36,018 nt of DNA, from contig NZ_BOVJ01000062.1 in assembly GCF_018403665.1 (NCBI RefSeq), positions 1 through 36,018 of the forward strand, given 5' to 3'. Of this stretch, positions 14,333 through 23,170 are shown one piece after another. Under the pieces are notes generated by a model. It was given only the letters and a program-made list of their open reading frames with translations, made no database searches and was not told the origin of the DNA. Positions within the stretch are counted from its first letter, which is position 1, and each line of letters opens with the position of its first letter. This stretch comes from Paenibacillus cisolokensis (GTDB lineage Bacteria > Bacillota > Bacilli > Paenibacillales > Paenibacillaceae). The translations under genes and the position numbers were made by a program.

Positions 14333-14911
14333 ATGAAACTGCAATCATTGGAAAGAATAGAGCCTTTCAGCAACGGACCGGGAGCGCATGCGCACGAAGA
14401 GAACGAAGAACTGTTTGATGTGCTGGAAGGTGTCATGACGCTTCTGGCGGGCGACGAGCAGGAACCAGTGGTCCGGACAGGCATGCTGATCCGCAGGCCG
14501 GTGCGGGAGGTGTTCGATGCATTTATCGACCCTTCGGTTACGACAAAATTTTGGTTTACCAAAAGCAGCGGAAAGCTGGAAGCCGGCAAGCGCGTACGAT
14601 GGGAATGGGAAATGTATGGCGTCGGTACGGATGTGGACGTACTGGAAGTGGAGCGCGACCGGAGAATTTCGATCCGTTGGTCGCCGCCCGATTGGACCTC
14701 TGTCGAATGGACGTTCACGCCCGTAGGCGACGATAGCACGTACGTGAACATTATAAATGCCGGATTTAAGGGGGACGGAGATGACGTTGTCGCGGAAGCG
14801 ATCGATTCGATGGGCGGATTCACTATGGTTCTGTGCGCGTTGAAAGCATGGCTGGAGCATAACGTTATCCTTTCTGTCGTAGCCGATAAGGCGGCCCCTC
14901 ATTCGGATTGA
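14333..14911 (+). CDS. Cupin fragment fused to an SRPBCC (AHSA1-like) domain
   Basis: A 192-residue chimera. Residues 7-43 are part of a cupin barrel (HAHEENEELFDVLEG, with the metal-binding His and Glu pattern). From residue 46 a complete SRPBCC domain follows (RTGMLIRRPVREVFDAFIDP, TKFWFTKSSGKLEAGK, WEWEMYGV, VEWTFTPVGDD, GGFTMVLCALKAWLEH). SRPBCC proteins bind hydrophobic ligands in a deep pocket; no substrate can be named. Only about half a cupin is present, and ATG 14333 has no ribosome site, so the fusion may come from a deletion. The true product may start at GTG 14468 (weak AGGA upstream), which gives a normal-length SRPBCC protein. Confidence 0.65.
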   Translation: MKLQSLERIEPFSNGPGAHAHEENEELFDVLEGVMTLLAGDEQEPVVRTGMLIRRPVREVFDAFIDPSVTTKFWFTKSSGKLEAGKRVRWEWEMYGVGTDVDVLEVERDRRISIRWSPPDWTSVEWTFTPVGDDSTYVNIINAGFKGDGDDVVAEAIDSMGGFTMVLCALKAWLEHNVILSVVADKAAPHSD

Positions 14912-14992
14912 CGGCTGCGCAGAGAAGATGCTCGGCGCGAAAGCGCGCTCGATGCGGATGGCGGATAAATGTGCCCGGCAAAGCGCCGAGGA

Positions 14993-15029
14993 GCGGTCCG
15001 GCTGCCGAAACGCCGCAGCACCGGACCGC
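14993..15029. other. GC-rich stem-loop between convergent genes
   Basis: GCGGTCCGG (14993-15001) pairs perfectly with CCGGACCGC (15021-15029) around a 19-base loop, between the SRPBCC gene and the convergent LacI gene. There is no T-run on either side, so it may slow rather than terminate transcription. Confidence 0.45.
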
Positions 15030-15039
15030 CGGGGGGCGG

Positions 15040-16074
15040 TCAGCGGGTCAGATCGGCGACGGTTTCTCCGGCGATGAACGTACCGGCGAGTCTCGTATGC
15101 TCGTAAGGCTCGGCGGGATTGGCGATGCGCCACAGGAGGCGCTCGGCGGCGCGTCTCCCGGTCTCCCGGATGAGCAGAGAAGGTCTTGAGAGCTGCGGGA
15201 AGCGCGGGTCCTCGAGATCCGGCATCGAGACGAGCGAGATGTCGTTCGGTACGGACAAGCCTAACGACTGCAGCACGAACAGAAGCGTATTCAACGTATT
15301 TCCGGTGGCGTGCAGGATCGCCGTATAACCGCCGCTCCGCAGCCGTTCCTCGAGCTCCTTTCGCCACTGCTCCGGCGTCGTCGGCAGCTCCGTCATCGGT
15401 TCGGCCGCCGCTTCGATGCCGTGCCGCCGCAGCGCGGCCTGAAAGGCGCTCCAGCGCAGGCGAAAGCCGCGGCGCGACCTGATGTCGCCAATGTACAGCA
15501 GCCGCCGATGGCCTTTGTCGACGAGATGATCGACGGACTGGTGTATCGCCGTTTCGACGTCCCAGATGACGCTGTCCACCGGGGCGGCCGGAGGCGGGTA
15601 GCTGATAAGCACCTTCGGCATCGGAAGCCTGAGCAGAACGGATTCCATAGGCTCCGGCATGGCGGGAGGGACGAACAGTCCGTCGGAGTACGTCAATTCG
15701 GCTTGCTCCAGCCACCGTTCCAGCCGCTTCGGTCCGTCTGTGAATTCCGGGAGGACATGTGCCGTCAAGGTGTGGCCGAGCTCGTGGAGCCGTTCCTGCA
15801 CGCCTTGCAGCTGCGTTCGGTAGAAGGGGGTATCCTGCAGCAGCACAATCGTGAAGCGCCGCCTGTTGGTCGTCAGCAGCGGAATTTTTTCGTAGCCAAG
15901 GCTGAGCTCTCTTTCTTTCGTTCGGTAGCCAAGCCGCGCGGCGGTCATAAACACGGCTTTCCGCGTCGCTTCGGACATGCCGGGAAGCCCGCGAAGCGCT
16001 TTGGATACCGTATGCACCGTAAGCTGCAGCTCGTCCGCAATGTCCCGGAGGGTGACGTCTTTTTTTCTGCGCAC
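15040..16074 (-). CDS. LacI/GalR-family transcriptional regulator
   Basis: A 344-residue regulator. The N-terminal LacI helix-turn-helix with hinge helix spans about 1-60 (VTLRDIADELQLTVHTVSKA, LRGLPGMSEATRK, LGYRTKERE), followed by a periplasmic-binding-protein-like sugar-sensing core (about 75-340; VLLQDTPFYRTQLQGVQERL, GHRRLLYIGD, NDISLVSMPDLEDPRFPQLS). It starts at GTG 16074 with AAAGGAG 9 bases upstream. It is divergent from the FAD oxidoreductase gene with 133 bases between, so it probably controls that gene. The ligand is unknown; the core is more divergent than classic LacI. It is intact, without frameshifts. Confidence 0.88.
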   Translation of the reverse strand: MRRKKDVTLRDIADELQLTVHTVSKALRGLPGMSEATRKAVFMTAARLGYRTKERELSLGYEKIPLLTTNRRRFTIVLLQDTPFYRTQLQGVQERLHELGHTLTAHVLPEFTDGPKRLERWLEQAELTYSDGLFVPPAMPEPMESVLLRLPMPKVLISYPPPAAPVDSVIWDVETAIHQSVDHLVDKGHRRLLYIGDIRSRRGFRLRWSAFQAALRRHGIEAAAEPMTELPTTPEQWRKELEERLRSGGYTAILHATGNTLNTLLFVLQSLGLSVPNDISLVSMPDLEDPRFPQLSRPSLLIRETGRRAAERLLWRIANPAEPYEHTRLAGTFIAGETVADLTR

Positions 16075-16207
16075 GGCGGGTTGCTCCTTTCTCCCGAGCT
16101 TTCATTGGGGTTCAATTGAGCATAAGTGTAACAAAAATGAAACTAAAATGTAAGTTCGCACTGAACTATAATGAACCAAAAGGTTTCTTCATGGAGGTGC
16201 GGACATT

Positions 16208-17478
16208 TTGGGTGCAGCTGAAAAGTCATTCCGTTTCGAGCAGCAAGTTCCTTTATACGACGCCGCGGAGGTCGTCGTCGTTGGCGGCGGTCCGGCGGGG
16301 ACGGCCGCTGCGATCAGCGCGGCGCGCAATGGGAAGCGGGTCGTGCTGCTGGAGCGATCGGGCCAATTAGGCGGGATGGGGACGCTCGGCAATGTGAGCG
16401 TGTTCATGCCTGTCGGCAATGTGACGGGCATCTATCGGGAAATTATCGCGGAGATGCTGGCCGATTATTTGCCGCCGCAGGAGGACGTATCGATTTCGCC
16501 GCAATATTCTCCGTTTCTGCTCCGGCATTATTTGAACGAGAAGATGAAGAAGGAAGGCGTCGAAGTATATTTCCACGTCGACTTCGTCGGTGCGGTTCGG
16601 GAGGAAGGCCGCCTGCGGGCGGTCATCGTGTCGTCACGGGAAGGGTTGCGCGCGTTCGCCGCGGAGCAGTTCATCGACTGCACGGGAGACGCGAGAGTGG
16701 CCGTGGAATGCGGAGTGCCGTATACGACGGGGCGCGAGGAGGACGGCCTGACGCAGCCGATGACGCTGATGTTTATGATGCAGGATACCGGAAAGCCGGT
16801 GACGCCGATGCTGCCCGAGGGCTGCGAGGTTTACAACGACGTCTCCGACCTTCCCCAGGGACGGCGCCTGTATTGGGAGCGCAACGGGGACGGCATGCTG
16901 CTTGTCAATATGACGCGGGTGAAGGGCAACGGCGCGAAGATCGCGGACGTCAGCCGTGCCGAGCGGGAGGCGCTCAAGCAGGTGTTTTCGGTAGCCCACT
17001 ATTTGCAGCGCAACGGCTTCGAGACGTACGCGTTGTCCCATGTGCCGGGGCAGATCGGCGTCCGGGAGACCAACCAGATTCAAGGGCTGTACACCCTTAC
17101 CGAGGACGATGTGACGAGCGGTAGACGCTTCGACGACGTCGTGGCGCAGACGAACTACGAGATCGACATTCACAGCCCGGACGGGAAAAGACGACCGACG
17201 AGCGCAAAGTAAGCGGCTACGATATCCCTTACCGGTGTATGGTGCCGGTAGGTCTCGACAACTTGCTCGTGGCGGGGCGGGCGATCAGCGCCACCCATGT
17301 CGCGATGTCCTCGATGCGCGTGCAGCCGACCTGTTATGCGCTCGGGCAAGCCGCTGGAGTCGCGGCGGCGCTCGCGATCGAGGAGAACGCCGCCGTCGCC
17401 GATATTCCGATTCCGGAGCTGCATCGGCGGCTTCGCGCGCAAGGCGTCCGGCTGTACGGAACGCACGTTTCTTTGTAA
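16208..17478 (+). CDS. FAD-dependent oxidoreductase (one-base frameshift)
   Basis: A 423-residue flavoprotein when one base is restored. The N-terminal Rossmann site reads VVVVGGGPAGTAAAISAARN (residues 22-41) with E49 for ribose, then LGGMGTLGNV. Mid-protein QFIDCTGDARVAVECGVPY and the C-terminal VPVGLDNLLVAGRAISATH, followed by RVQPTCYALGQAAGVAA, are typical of the FAD_oxidored family often found in sugar or xenobiotic gene clusters. It starts at TTG 16208 with GGAGGTG upstream. The frame breaks at A-run 17186-17189 (HSPDGK then TTDERKVSGYD); one more A repairs it. A TATAAT lies at 16167-16172. It is probably controlled by the divergent LacI protein. The substrate is unknown. Confidence 0.82.
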
Positions 17479-17536
17479 GCAAGTCGAGCCGTTAGCACCG
17501 TAGCGAAGACCGCGGAACTTGATACAATCCCCTGGA

Positions 17537-17588
17537 AAGCTCTTAAGATACGGAAATTTCCGTTCTTAAGAGCTTGCTGCTTTTGTTT
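17537..17588. terminator. Long near-perfect palindrome between convergent genes
   Basis: AAGCTCTTAAGATACGGAAA (17537-17556) pairs with TTTCCGT/TCTTAAGAGCTT (17557-17575); only one base bulges and there is no loop. It is followed on the plus strand by GCTGCTTTTGTTTTG. It lies between the oxidoreductase and the APH-like gene and probably terminates transcription from both sides. Confidence 0.65.
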
Positions 17589-17610
17589 TGAAAAGCCGGC
17601 CCTGTCGGGA

Positions 17611-18579
17611 CTAGAAGGCGAAAAGCTCAGCCGCGAGCTCATCGAGAGTGCCGATGTCTTGCAGCGGGAATCGGGCTGCGATGGGCTCAAAGACGTCTAT
17701 CCCAGGCCAACGACGACAACCCACTGCCTGGCGGTACAGTGCAAGCCCCAGCGCCTGACGGGGAAAGTTCTTGCTGACCGGCCAGTCGCTGGCCTCCAGA
17801 AAAACCCGCAACATCGCTTTGTCGCAATCGAACAAGTCGCGATAAATCTGGATGAACTCATAATGCCGATCGGTTACCATCGCGTCGCCCCAGTCGATGA
17901 TTCCGGAGAGCCGGCCGTTTTCCACGAACACATGGAGAGCCACCACGTCGGAGTTGACGAATACGCGGTCGAACGGCCCGAGCCGGGCGAGGTAATCGTC
18001 AATCTGCTCGATCAGATGCGGCGGCAGTGAGCTTCGCTCCGCGGCTGCCGCTACGTTCAGTCTCGGCCAGTCTGCGTCCGTTGCAATGCCCGACGGGCGC
18101 AGCGCGTGCACGCGCCGTATCTGCCTTCCCAGGTCCGCCGCGACCGCAAGCCGTTGTTCGGCGGACAGTTCGGCATCCCGCCAGGAGACCCCGGACATCT
18201 TTCTGGTGATCAGGTATGGCCATGGGGCGTCGGCATTGCCGTACAATCGCCCTTCTCCCAGCAGGCTCGGCGCGGCGATTTCCGGATCGGTGGCGGCCAG
18301 AGCCAGCGCCGCGCGTTCGGTCTCGTAACTTTTGCGCCAACCTTGGACGTAACCGAACAGCTTCACCACGTAATCGCCGCAGATGAACGTCGGGTACGTA
18401 CCGCCGACTCCGGCCGCCGATTCCCGTCCGGCGTCGGCCAGACCGTGACGTTCCAGAATCTCGGCGACGTACGGCCACCAGAAGCTCAAGTCGCCGTGGC
18501 GGGAGGTGTACTCCCGCACCGACGCGAATGCGGGGGGCCGAACTGGCCTGCGATCCTGTGGAAATTCCGAATGGGTCAT
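17611..18579 (-). CDS. Phosphotransferase of the APH / choline-kinase fold
   Basis: A 322-residue protein with the aminoglycoside-phosphotransferase fold. The N-lobe contains FICGDYVVKLFGY with Lys73 for ATP and Glu near 88. The catalytic loop is VNSDVVALHVFV (Asp211; the usual HGD and following Asn are replaced by NSD and His216), and the metal-binding motif is IIDWGDA (Asp229). Such changes are seen in the diverse APH subfamily of unknown substrates, so antibiotic resistance should not be assumed. ATG 18579 has AGGAGGG about 11 bases upstream. It is convergent with the FAD oxidoreductase, with its own promoter in the 18.6-19.0 kb gap. Confidence 0.75.
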   Translation of the reverse strand: MTHSEFPQDRRPVRPPAFASVREYTSRHGDLSFWWPYVAEILERHGLADAGRESAAGVGGTYPTFICGDYVVKLFGYVQGWRKSYETERAALALAATDPEIAAPSLLGEGRLYGNADAPWPYLITRKMSGVSWRDAELSAEQRLAVAADLGRQIRRVHALRPSGIATDADWPRLNVAAAAERSSLPPHLIEQIDDYLARLGPFDRVFVNSDVVALHVFVENGRLSGIIDWGDAMVTDRHYEFIQIYRDLFDCDKAMLRVFLEASDWPVSKNFPRQALGLALYRQAVGCRRWPGIDVFEPIAARFPLQDIGTLDELAAELFAF

Positions 18580-19122
18580 GAGCGAAAATTCCCTCCTGTG
18601 ATATGATCTGGAAGACCGTTCCCGCGATCATCACTCGCACTCAATTCGATTAAGCCCATCATAAATGACAGGCATAACGGGAGCAACGTAACGAACGTCC
18701 ATATTTAAACATTACAGTCCGTCGAGATACCTTTACTTTCTAGTCTGCTATTCCCGGTCTTTACTTTTCGTTCTAACGCTTTATTTCCCTGTAACATACA
18801 GCTAATAGCGGGATGACAGAGTTATCAGGTATAACTAAAAAAAGAAAAACTTTTGGACTCTTTGTATTTGGGGAAGTGATGGAACGAAAGCAATTGGATG
18901 ACGGCGACGCGGGACAAGGGGATGCATCTGAACGGCGACATCCCTTGCGCAATCCGACCGCAGAATGGCGGGTCCCCGACCCGGGTCTAGGTCGCAAAAC
19001 CGCCGCAAGTCTGTTTTGAAACGAAGCGAAAACATCTACAATGTAGACATAAGCGATAGAACTTGAATCCATAGCCGGATGACGGCGGATGGCAAATGAA
19101 GAAAGGCGGTGACGACCGGAAT
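18580..19122 (+). other. Intergenic region between the APH gene and the Lia/Psp operon
   Basis: No supportable gene. Reading frames such as 18813-19019 lack ribosome sites and start conservation. Just before the operon, CTACAATGTAG at 19036-19046 is a short palindrome overlapping a TACAAT -10-like box, with TTTTGA 17 bases upstream. It could be part of the operon promoter or a regulator site, but it is not a clear match to the known LiaR box. Confidence 0.4.
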
Positions 19123-19413
19123 ATGAATGGAAAATCGGCGCTGGGCGCAATACTGGTCATTATTGGAGGACTGATCGTACTCGACTTCATCGGAATCAGT
19201 CTCGGCTCCATCATCGGGTTTTTATTCCCCTTCATCCTGATCGGTCTCGGTATTCTGGGCTGGGTGAACAACAGCAAAATCGTTGGAGCGGTTCTTACCG
19301 TAGTCGGCGTAATTATGCTGTTCGGCAAATTTGCCGGATTTTTCATGCTGCTGCTGGCGATCGGCATGATCGTATGGGGAATTTCGTTGTTCAGGAACAA
19401 GCGGGTGTTTTGA
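19123..19413 (+). CDS. LiaI/LiaF-like small membrane protein
   Basis: A 96-residue protein with three to four hydrophobic segments (ALGAILVIIGGLIVLDFIGI, IIGFLFPFILIGLGILGWV, IVGAVLTVVGVIMLFG, GFFMLLLAIGMIVWGISLF), similar to LiaI and the membrane part of LiaF (DUF5668-like). In Bacillus, LiaI anchors the PspA homologue LiaH to the membrane. ATG 19123 follows AAAGGCGGTGA at somewhat long spacing; ATG 19096 is the alternative, adding nine residues. It is the first gene of a same-strand run with two PspA, PspC, LiaS and LiaR, so it most likely serves as membrane anchor or modulator of the envelope-stress response. Confidence 0.75.
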   Translation: MNGKSALGAILVIIGGLIVLDFIGISLGSIIGFLFPFILIGLGILGWVNNSKIVGAVLTVVGVIMLFGKFAGFFMLLLAIGMIVWGISLFRNKRVF

Positions 19414-19449
19414 CGAACGAAACCGGTGACGGAGACAAGGAGGTAGCGT

Positions 19450-20148
19450 ATGAGCATCATGCGAAGAGTCCGCGACATTACCGTCGCAACATTGAATGAA
19501 CGATTGGAAAAAGCAGAAGACCCGGTCAAGTTGATCGACCAGTTTCTGTGGGCCACTCGCGAAGATATTATTCAGGCGGAACGTCTTTATCAGCAATATG
19601 CCGCTCACAGCCAGCATCTGAAGGCGCAATGGCTGCAGGCGGAGCAGCAGAAGGAGAAACGCGAGCAGCAGGCGATTACCGCCTTGAAGGCCGGGGAGGA
19701 GAATTTGGCCCGCATCGCGTTATACGAGAAGGCTGCAAGCGAAGAACGCGCGGCGCAATACCGCGAGCTGTACGAACAATCCAGACTGAATACGTCGGAG
19801 CTGGAAGAGCAGCTGGCCAAGCTGCGCAGCGAATACCAGACCGTATACGACAAGCGGGAATATTACGTGGCCAGAATGGAATCGCTGCGGCTGCAGCGCC
19901 GGATGAACGAACGGTTCTCGGCGATATACGGATCCGATCTGAGCAAGCCGGAAGGCATGTTCCGCGCGCTGGAAGACCGCATCACCGATCTGGAACTGGA
20001 GACTCAAAGTCTCAGCGAGCTTCGCCGGATAAGAGGTGAGACGTTTACCCGGACGGATGCAAACCGCCAGTCGGTCGTTTCGGCTGTCGAGCACGAGCTT
20101 GAACAGCTGAAGCGGAAGCTGGAGAAAGGAGGCCCCTCAACGTCATGA
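19450..20148 (+). CDS. PspA/IM30-family protein (LiaH-like), first copy
   Basis: A 232-residue, almost wholly alpha-helical coiled-coil protein. It starts MSIMRRVRDITVATLNERLE, the amphipathic membrane-binding helix, then EDPVKLIDQFLW, the family's EDP motif, and long charged helices (about 60-165). PspA/LiaH proteins form ESCRT-III-like rings that support damaged membranes. ATG 19450 has AAGGAGGT upstream. Its stop overlaps the pspC start (ATGA). It is unusually one of two PspA genes in the same operon; compared with the second it has a more divergent core (FLWATREDIIQAERLY). Confidence 0.88.
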   Translation: MSIMRRVRDITVATLNERLEKAEDPVKLIDQFLWATREDIIQAERLYQQYAAHSQHLKAQWLQAEQQKEKREQQAITALKAGEENLARIALYEKAASEERAAQYRELYEQSRLNTSELEEQLAKLRSEYQTVYDKREYYVARMESLRLQRRMNERFSAIYGSDLSKPEGMFRALEDRITDLELETQSLSELRRIRGETFTRTDANRQSVVSAVEHELEQLKRKLEKGGPSTS

Positions 20149-20629
20149 GGAAGCTGTACAGATCGCGCTACAACAAAAATTATTCGGCATTTGCGGCGGT
20201 TTATCCGAAATGCTCAATGTCGATGTGACGCTCCTGAGAATTCTGCTGATCGTAGCGGCGGTATTTTCCAGCGGGGCGGTCATCCTGATTTACGTCTTGG
20301 CTGCGCTCGTCATACCGAAAGAACCGCCTTATTATGGCGGATACGGACCCGGCCCGGACAGTTACGGCGGCTTTGGCGATTACAGCGGCGGTCACCGCGG
20401 ATTCGGCGGCGGCCACGGAGGGTTCGGGCATTCCGGCGGACCGTATACGAATCCTCCGCAAGGGGGCTCCCACTGGCAAGGCGGCTGGCAACATCAACAC
20501 AGAGCCGGGTCCGGACCGGCGTCAACCGATTTCGATACGATGATGGACGATCTGGAGAAGAAGGCGCTGCGCAAGGAAATCGATGAATTGAAGGCCAAAC
20601 TGGCAAAATTAGAGAAGGGAGATAAGTAA
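20145..20629 (+). CDS. PspC-domain protein with Gly-rich linker (one-base frameshift)
   Basis: A 161-residue protein once repaired. The N-terminal PspC domain is [20 protein letters not shown] with a transmembrane helix [20 protein letters not shown]; then a linker of about 60 residues rich in Gly, Tyr and His ([20 protein letters not shown]), and a C-terminal coiled coil ([20 protein letters not shown]). ATG 20145 overlaps the PspA stop. The start ([11 protein letters not shown]) and the rest lie in different frames at the A-run 20175-20179; one more A joins them. PspC proteins sense membrane stress and recruit PspA; the helical tail could bind either PspA copy. Confidence 0.8.
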
Positions 20630-20630
20630 T

Positions 20631-21328
20631 ATGAGCATTTTCAAACGAATGAGAGATATGACGAAAGCTTCGATTCATGAAATGTTGGACAAAATGGAAG
20701 ATCCGGTCGTCATGCTGAACCAATATCTCCGCGATATGGAAGCGGAAATTCATCAGGCCGAAGTGACGGTGGCCAAACAAATGGCGAACGAGCGCCGCAT
20801 GAAGCAGCGTTTGGACGAAGCGGTTCGCGGAGCCGCAGACCGGGAAGCGAAGGCCGAAACGGCGCTGCGCGGCGGCCAGGAAGAGCTGGCCCGCAAAATG
20901 CTGGAGGAGAAGCTGTACTTCGATCAGAAGATCGAAGAATATCAAAGCTTGCACCTGGAAGCGAAATCGCAAGCCGATGAGCTGCTGCAGCAACTGCATG
21001 AGATGAAGGACGAATTCTATCAGCTCCGCAACAAGCGCAACGAGCTGGCCGCTCGCGCCCAAATGGCCAAAGCGAAGAAGCAGATGGCGCAAGTTACGGC
21101 CTCGAATACGCTCGACCGCGGTTCGGCATCGCGCGGATTCCAGCGGATGGAAGAAAAATTATGCAGATGGAAGCGGAAGCGGACGTTCTTCGCGCCCCTT
21201 ACCGTTACACGCAGCAAGTCGGCGCCGTATCTTCGCCGATCGATGCCGAGAAGCAATTGAAGATCGACGAGCAGCTGCAAGCGCTGAAAAACAAGCTGAA
21301 TATCCGGCCTGCGCAAACCGAAGAATAA
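20631..21328 (+). CDS. PspA/IM30-family protein, second copy (one-base frameshift)
   Basis: A 232-residue coiled-coil PspA protein when one base is restored. It starts [20 protein letters not shown], then [19 protein letters not shown], nearer to the classical PspA/LiaH consensus than the first copy; long helices to about residue 165 and a C-terminal part [17 protein letters not shown] ... [15 protein letters not shown]. The frame breaks at A-run 21154-21158; adding one A restores the last 55 residues. The start follows pspC by two bases. Two different PspA proteins in one operon suggest mixed or specialised membrane scaffolds. Confidence 0.85.
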
Positions 21329-21344
21329 CGTAAAAGACAGGCGG

Positions 21345-21382
21345 AGCAAGCCATGGAAGCGCCGGAGCCTTCCTGGCTTGCT
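21345..21382 (+). terminator. Stem-loop between effector and sensor genes
   Basis: AGCAAGCCA (21345-21353) pairs perfectly with TGGCTTGCT (21374-21382), with a further GGAAG/CTTCC inside. No T-run follows. It may be an attenuator or an mRNA-stability element that sets the structural genes apart from liaSR. Confidence 0.45.
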
Positions 21383-21473
21383 TCGTTATGCGCCGGTTGC
21401 CGGGGCGGATGCGGATTGTGAAACAAAAACGTTTCTTGTTCGTAATATAACATACATATGAAGGGGGAGACCG

Positions 21474-22483
21474 ATGGCTGCCAAAAAGCCGAACAGCAAA
21501 AGAAATGATTCGCTGCGCCGGAATACGGCGGAAACGCTGCTCTGGCTGCTCGTCATTTTGGGGCTGCTCGTTATCGTTCTGCAGGGCTTCGGGTATGTGG
21601 AGCTGTTCGTTCTGCAGCAGAAAGGGGCTGTCATCGGCCTTGCGGTTATTGCCATCGCCCTCGTCGCCGCGGCGATCAACAGCTATGTGAAAGGACTGAA
21701 GCTGAGAGAGGCGCTGAAACGTTGAGCCAGCGGGAGAAGAAGCGGCAGGTGACGCTGGATTCCGGCGGGGATGACGGTGTTTCCGGTGATGCGGAGGATG
21801 ACGGGGAAGACGAGGTTTGGAAGGAGAAAGTCAAATTTTCGGCCGTTATCGAGGAGCGCCAGCGGCTGGCACGGGAGCTTCACGACGCGGTCAGCCAGCA
21901 ACTGTTCGCCATCTCGATGACCGCGACGGCCGTCGGCCGCACGATGGAGAAGGATTGGGAACGGGCCAAGCGCCAGGTCCAGCTTATCGAGGAGATGGCC
22001 GCTGTCGCCCAATCGGAAATGCGCGCGCTTCTTCTGCATTTGCGGCCGGTGCATCTGGACGGCAAAAACCTCGGTCAGGCGCTGCAGGCCTTGATCGGCG
22101 AACTGGCGCAGAAAGTGCCGATGAAAATTACGCTCGAAATCGACGAAACGATCGGGCTCGATCCGCAGGCCGAAGACCATCTGTTTCGCATCGCCCAGGA
22201 GGCGCTGTCCAATACGCTTCGCCACTCGAAAGCGGACAGTATGGACATCAGACTTGTCCGTTACGGCGGTCAGGTTCGGCTGACGCTGCGGGATAACGGC
22301 ATCGGATTCGATCCGGAAGAGAAGAAGCAGGCTTCGTACGGCTTGCTGACGATGGAGGAACGCGTGCATGAAATTGGCGGCACGTTCCACTTAATGTCGG
22401 AACCCGGCCGGGGCACGACGATCGACATTTGGGTGAGAGCCGACGGAACGGGCCGGCGCGACGATTACGGTATCGGCGAATAG
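21474..22483 (+). CDS. liaS: LiaS-like sensor histidine kinase (one-base frameshift)
   Basis: Two abutting frames form one kinase of 336 residues if one A is added at 21717-21719. Residues 1-83 have two membrane helices (LLWLLVILGLLVIVLQGFGY and VIGLAVIAIALVAAAINSY) with almost no external loop, as in intramembrane-sensing kinases. The rest holds HisKA_3 with the H-box ERQRLARELHDAVSQQLFAI, and an ATPase domain (HLFRIAQEALSNTLRHSKA, LRDNGIGFD, SYGLLTMEERVHEIGG). Between them, where LiaS kinases carry a HAMP domain, only a short acidic linker (SGGDDGVSGDAEDDGEDEVW) remains. Alternatively the two frames are separate, overlapping genes. ATG 21474 has GGGGGAG upstream. Its partner is the response regulator downstream. 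Confidence 0.82.
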
Positions 22484-22503
22484 AAAAAGAGGTGTCAGAA
22501 ACG

Positions 22504-23154
22504 TTGGAACAGGCGATTAAAGTGTTGCTGGTCGATGATCATGAAATGGTGCGGATCGGCCTTGCCGCCGTATTGGATACCGAAGAAGGCATCGAAGTCG
22601 TCGGTGAAGCGAGCAGCGGCAGCGAAGGAATCAGGCTGGCACAGCTTTATAAGCCCGATGTGGTGTTGATGGATCTGGTTATGGACGGGATGGACGGCGT
22701 CGAGACGACGCGCCAGCTGCTTGAACTGCATCCGGATTGCAAAGTGATTGTGCTGACCAGCTATCTGGACGACAGCATGCTGTATCCGGTTATCGAGGCG
22801 GGGGCGTTCAGCTATTTGCTCAAAACGTCGCGCGCGGCCGAAATCGCCGACGCGATTCGCGCGGCCGCGCGCGGCCAGTCGGTGCTGGAATCCCAGGTTG
22901 CGGCCAAAATGATGAACCGTTTCCGTCAGCCGAAGCAGCCGGCCCAGAAACCGCCTCACGAGGAGCTGACCGAACGGGAAATGGACGTGCTCAAAGGGTT
23001 GGCGAGAGGACTATCGAATCAGGAAATTGCCGACGAGTTGTTCATCGGCATTAAAACGGTCAAATTTCACATTACGAACATCTTTGACAAGCTCGGCGTC
23101 GAAGACCGGACGCAAGCCGCCATTTACGCCCATAAGCACGGTCTGGCCGACTAG
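22504..23154 (+). CDS. liaR: LiaR-like response regulator
   Basis: A 216-residue NarL/FixJ-type regulator. The receiver domain (about 5-120) contains the acidic pair in VLLVDDHEMVRIGLAAVL, the phosphorylated Asp in KPDVVLMDLVMDGMDG, and the switch Thr and Lys in IVLTSYLDD and YLLKTS. The C-terminal LuxR helix-turn-helix (about 150-210) reads LTEREMDVLKGLARGLSNQE, IADELFIGIKTVKFHITNIF. TTG 22504 fits AGAGGTG 9 bases upstream; GTG 22492 is an alternative. It should activate the operon's own promoter upstream of the LiaI-like gene. Confidence 0.9.
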   Translation: MEQAIKVLLVDDHEMVRIGLAAVLDTEEGIEVVGEASSGSEGIRLAQLYKPDVVLMDLVMDGMDGVETTRQLLELHPDCKVIVLTSYLDDSMLYPVIEAGAFSYLLKTSRAAEIADAIRAAARGQSVLESQVAAKMMNRFRQPKQPAQKPPHEELTEREMDVLKGLARGLSNQEIADELFIGIKTVKFHITNIFDKLGVEDRTQAAIYAHKHGLAD

Positions 23155-23170
23155 CGCCGGCCGGAGACGG

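Noticed and set aside
14345..16105. 586-codon minus-strand frame
   Set aside because: It lies antisense to the SRPBCC gene and out of frame with the LacI gene; high GC creates long shadow frames. It has low-complexity Arg/Ala composition and no domain.
17611..18579. Calling this gene an aminoglycoside-resistance enzyme
   Set aside because: Only the fold is supported; the catalytic loop deviates from resistance enzymes.
18813..19019. 68-codon frame before the Lia/Psp operon
   Set aside because: No ribosome site, no recognisable sequence, and it lies in a promoter-type region.
21474..22483. A deliberately split LiaS (membrane subunit plus soluble kinase)
   Set aside because: One extra A at 21717-21719 joins the frames, and neighbouring genes show the same kind of lesion, so error is the simpler explanation; kept only as an alternative.
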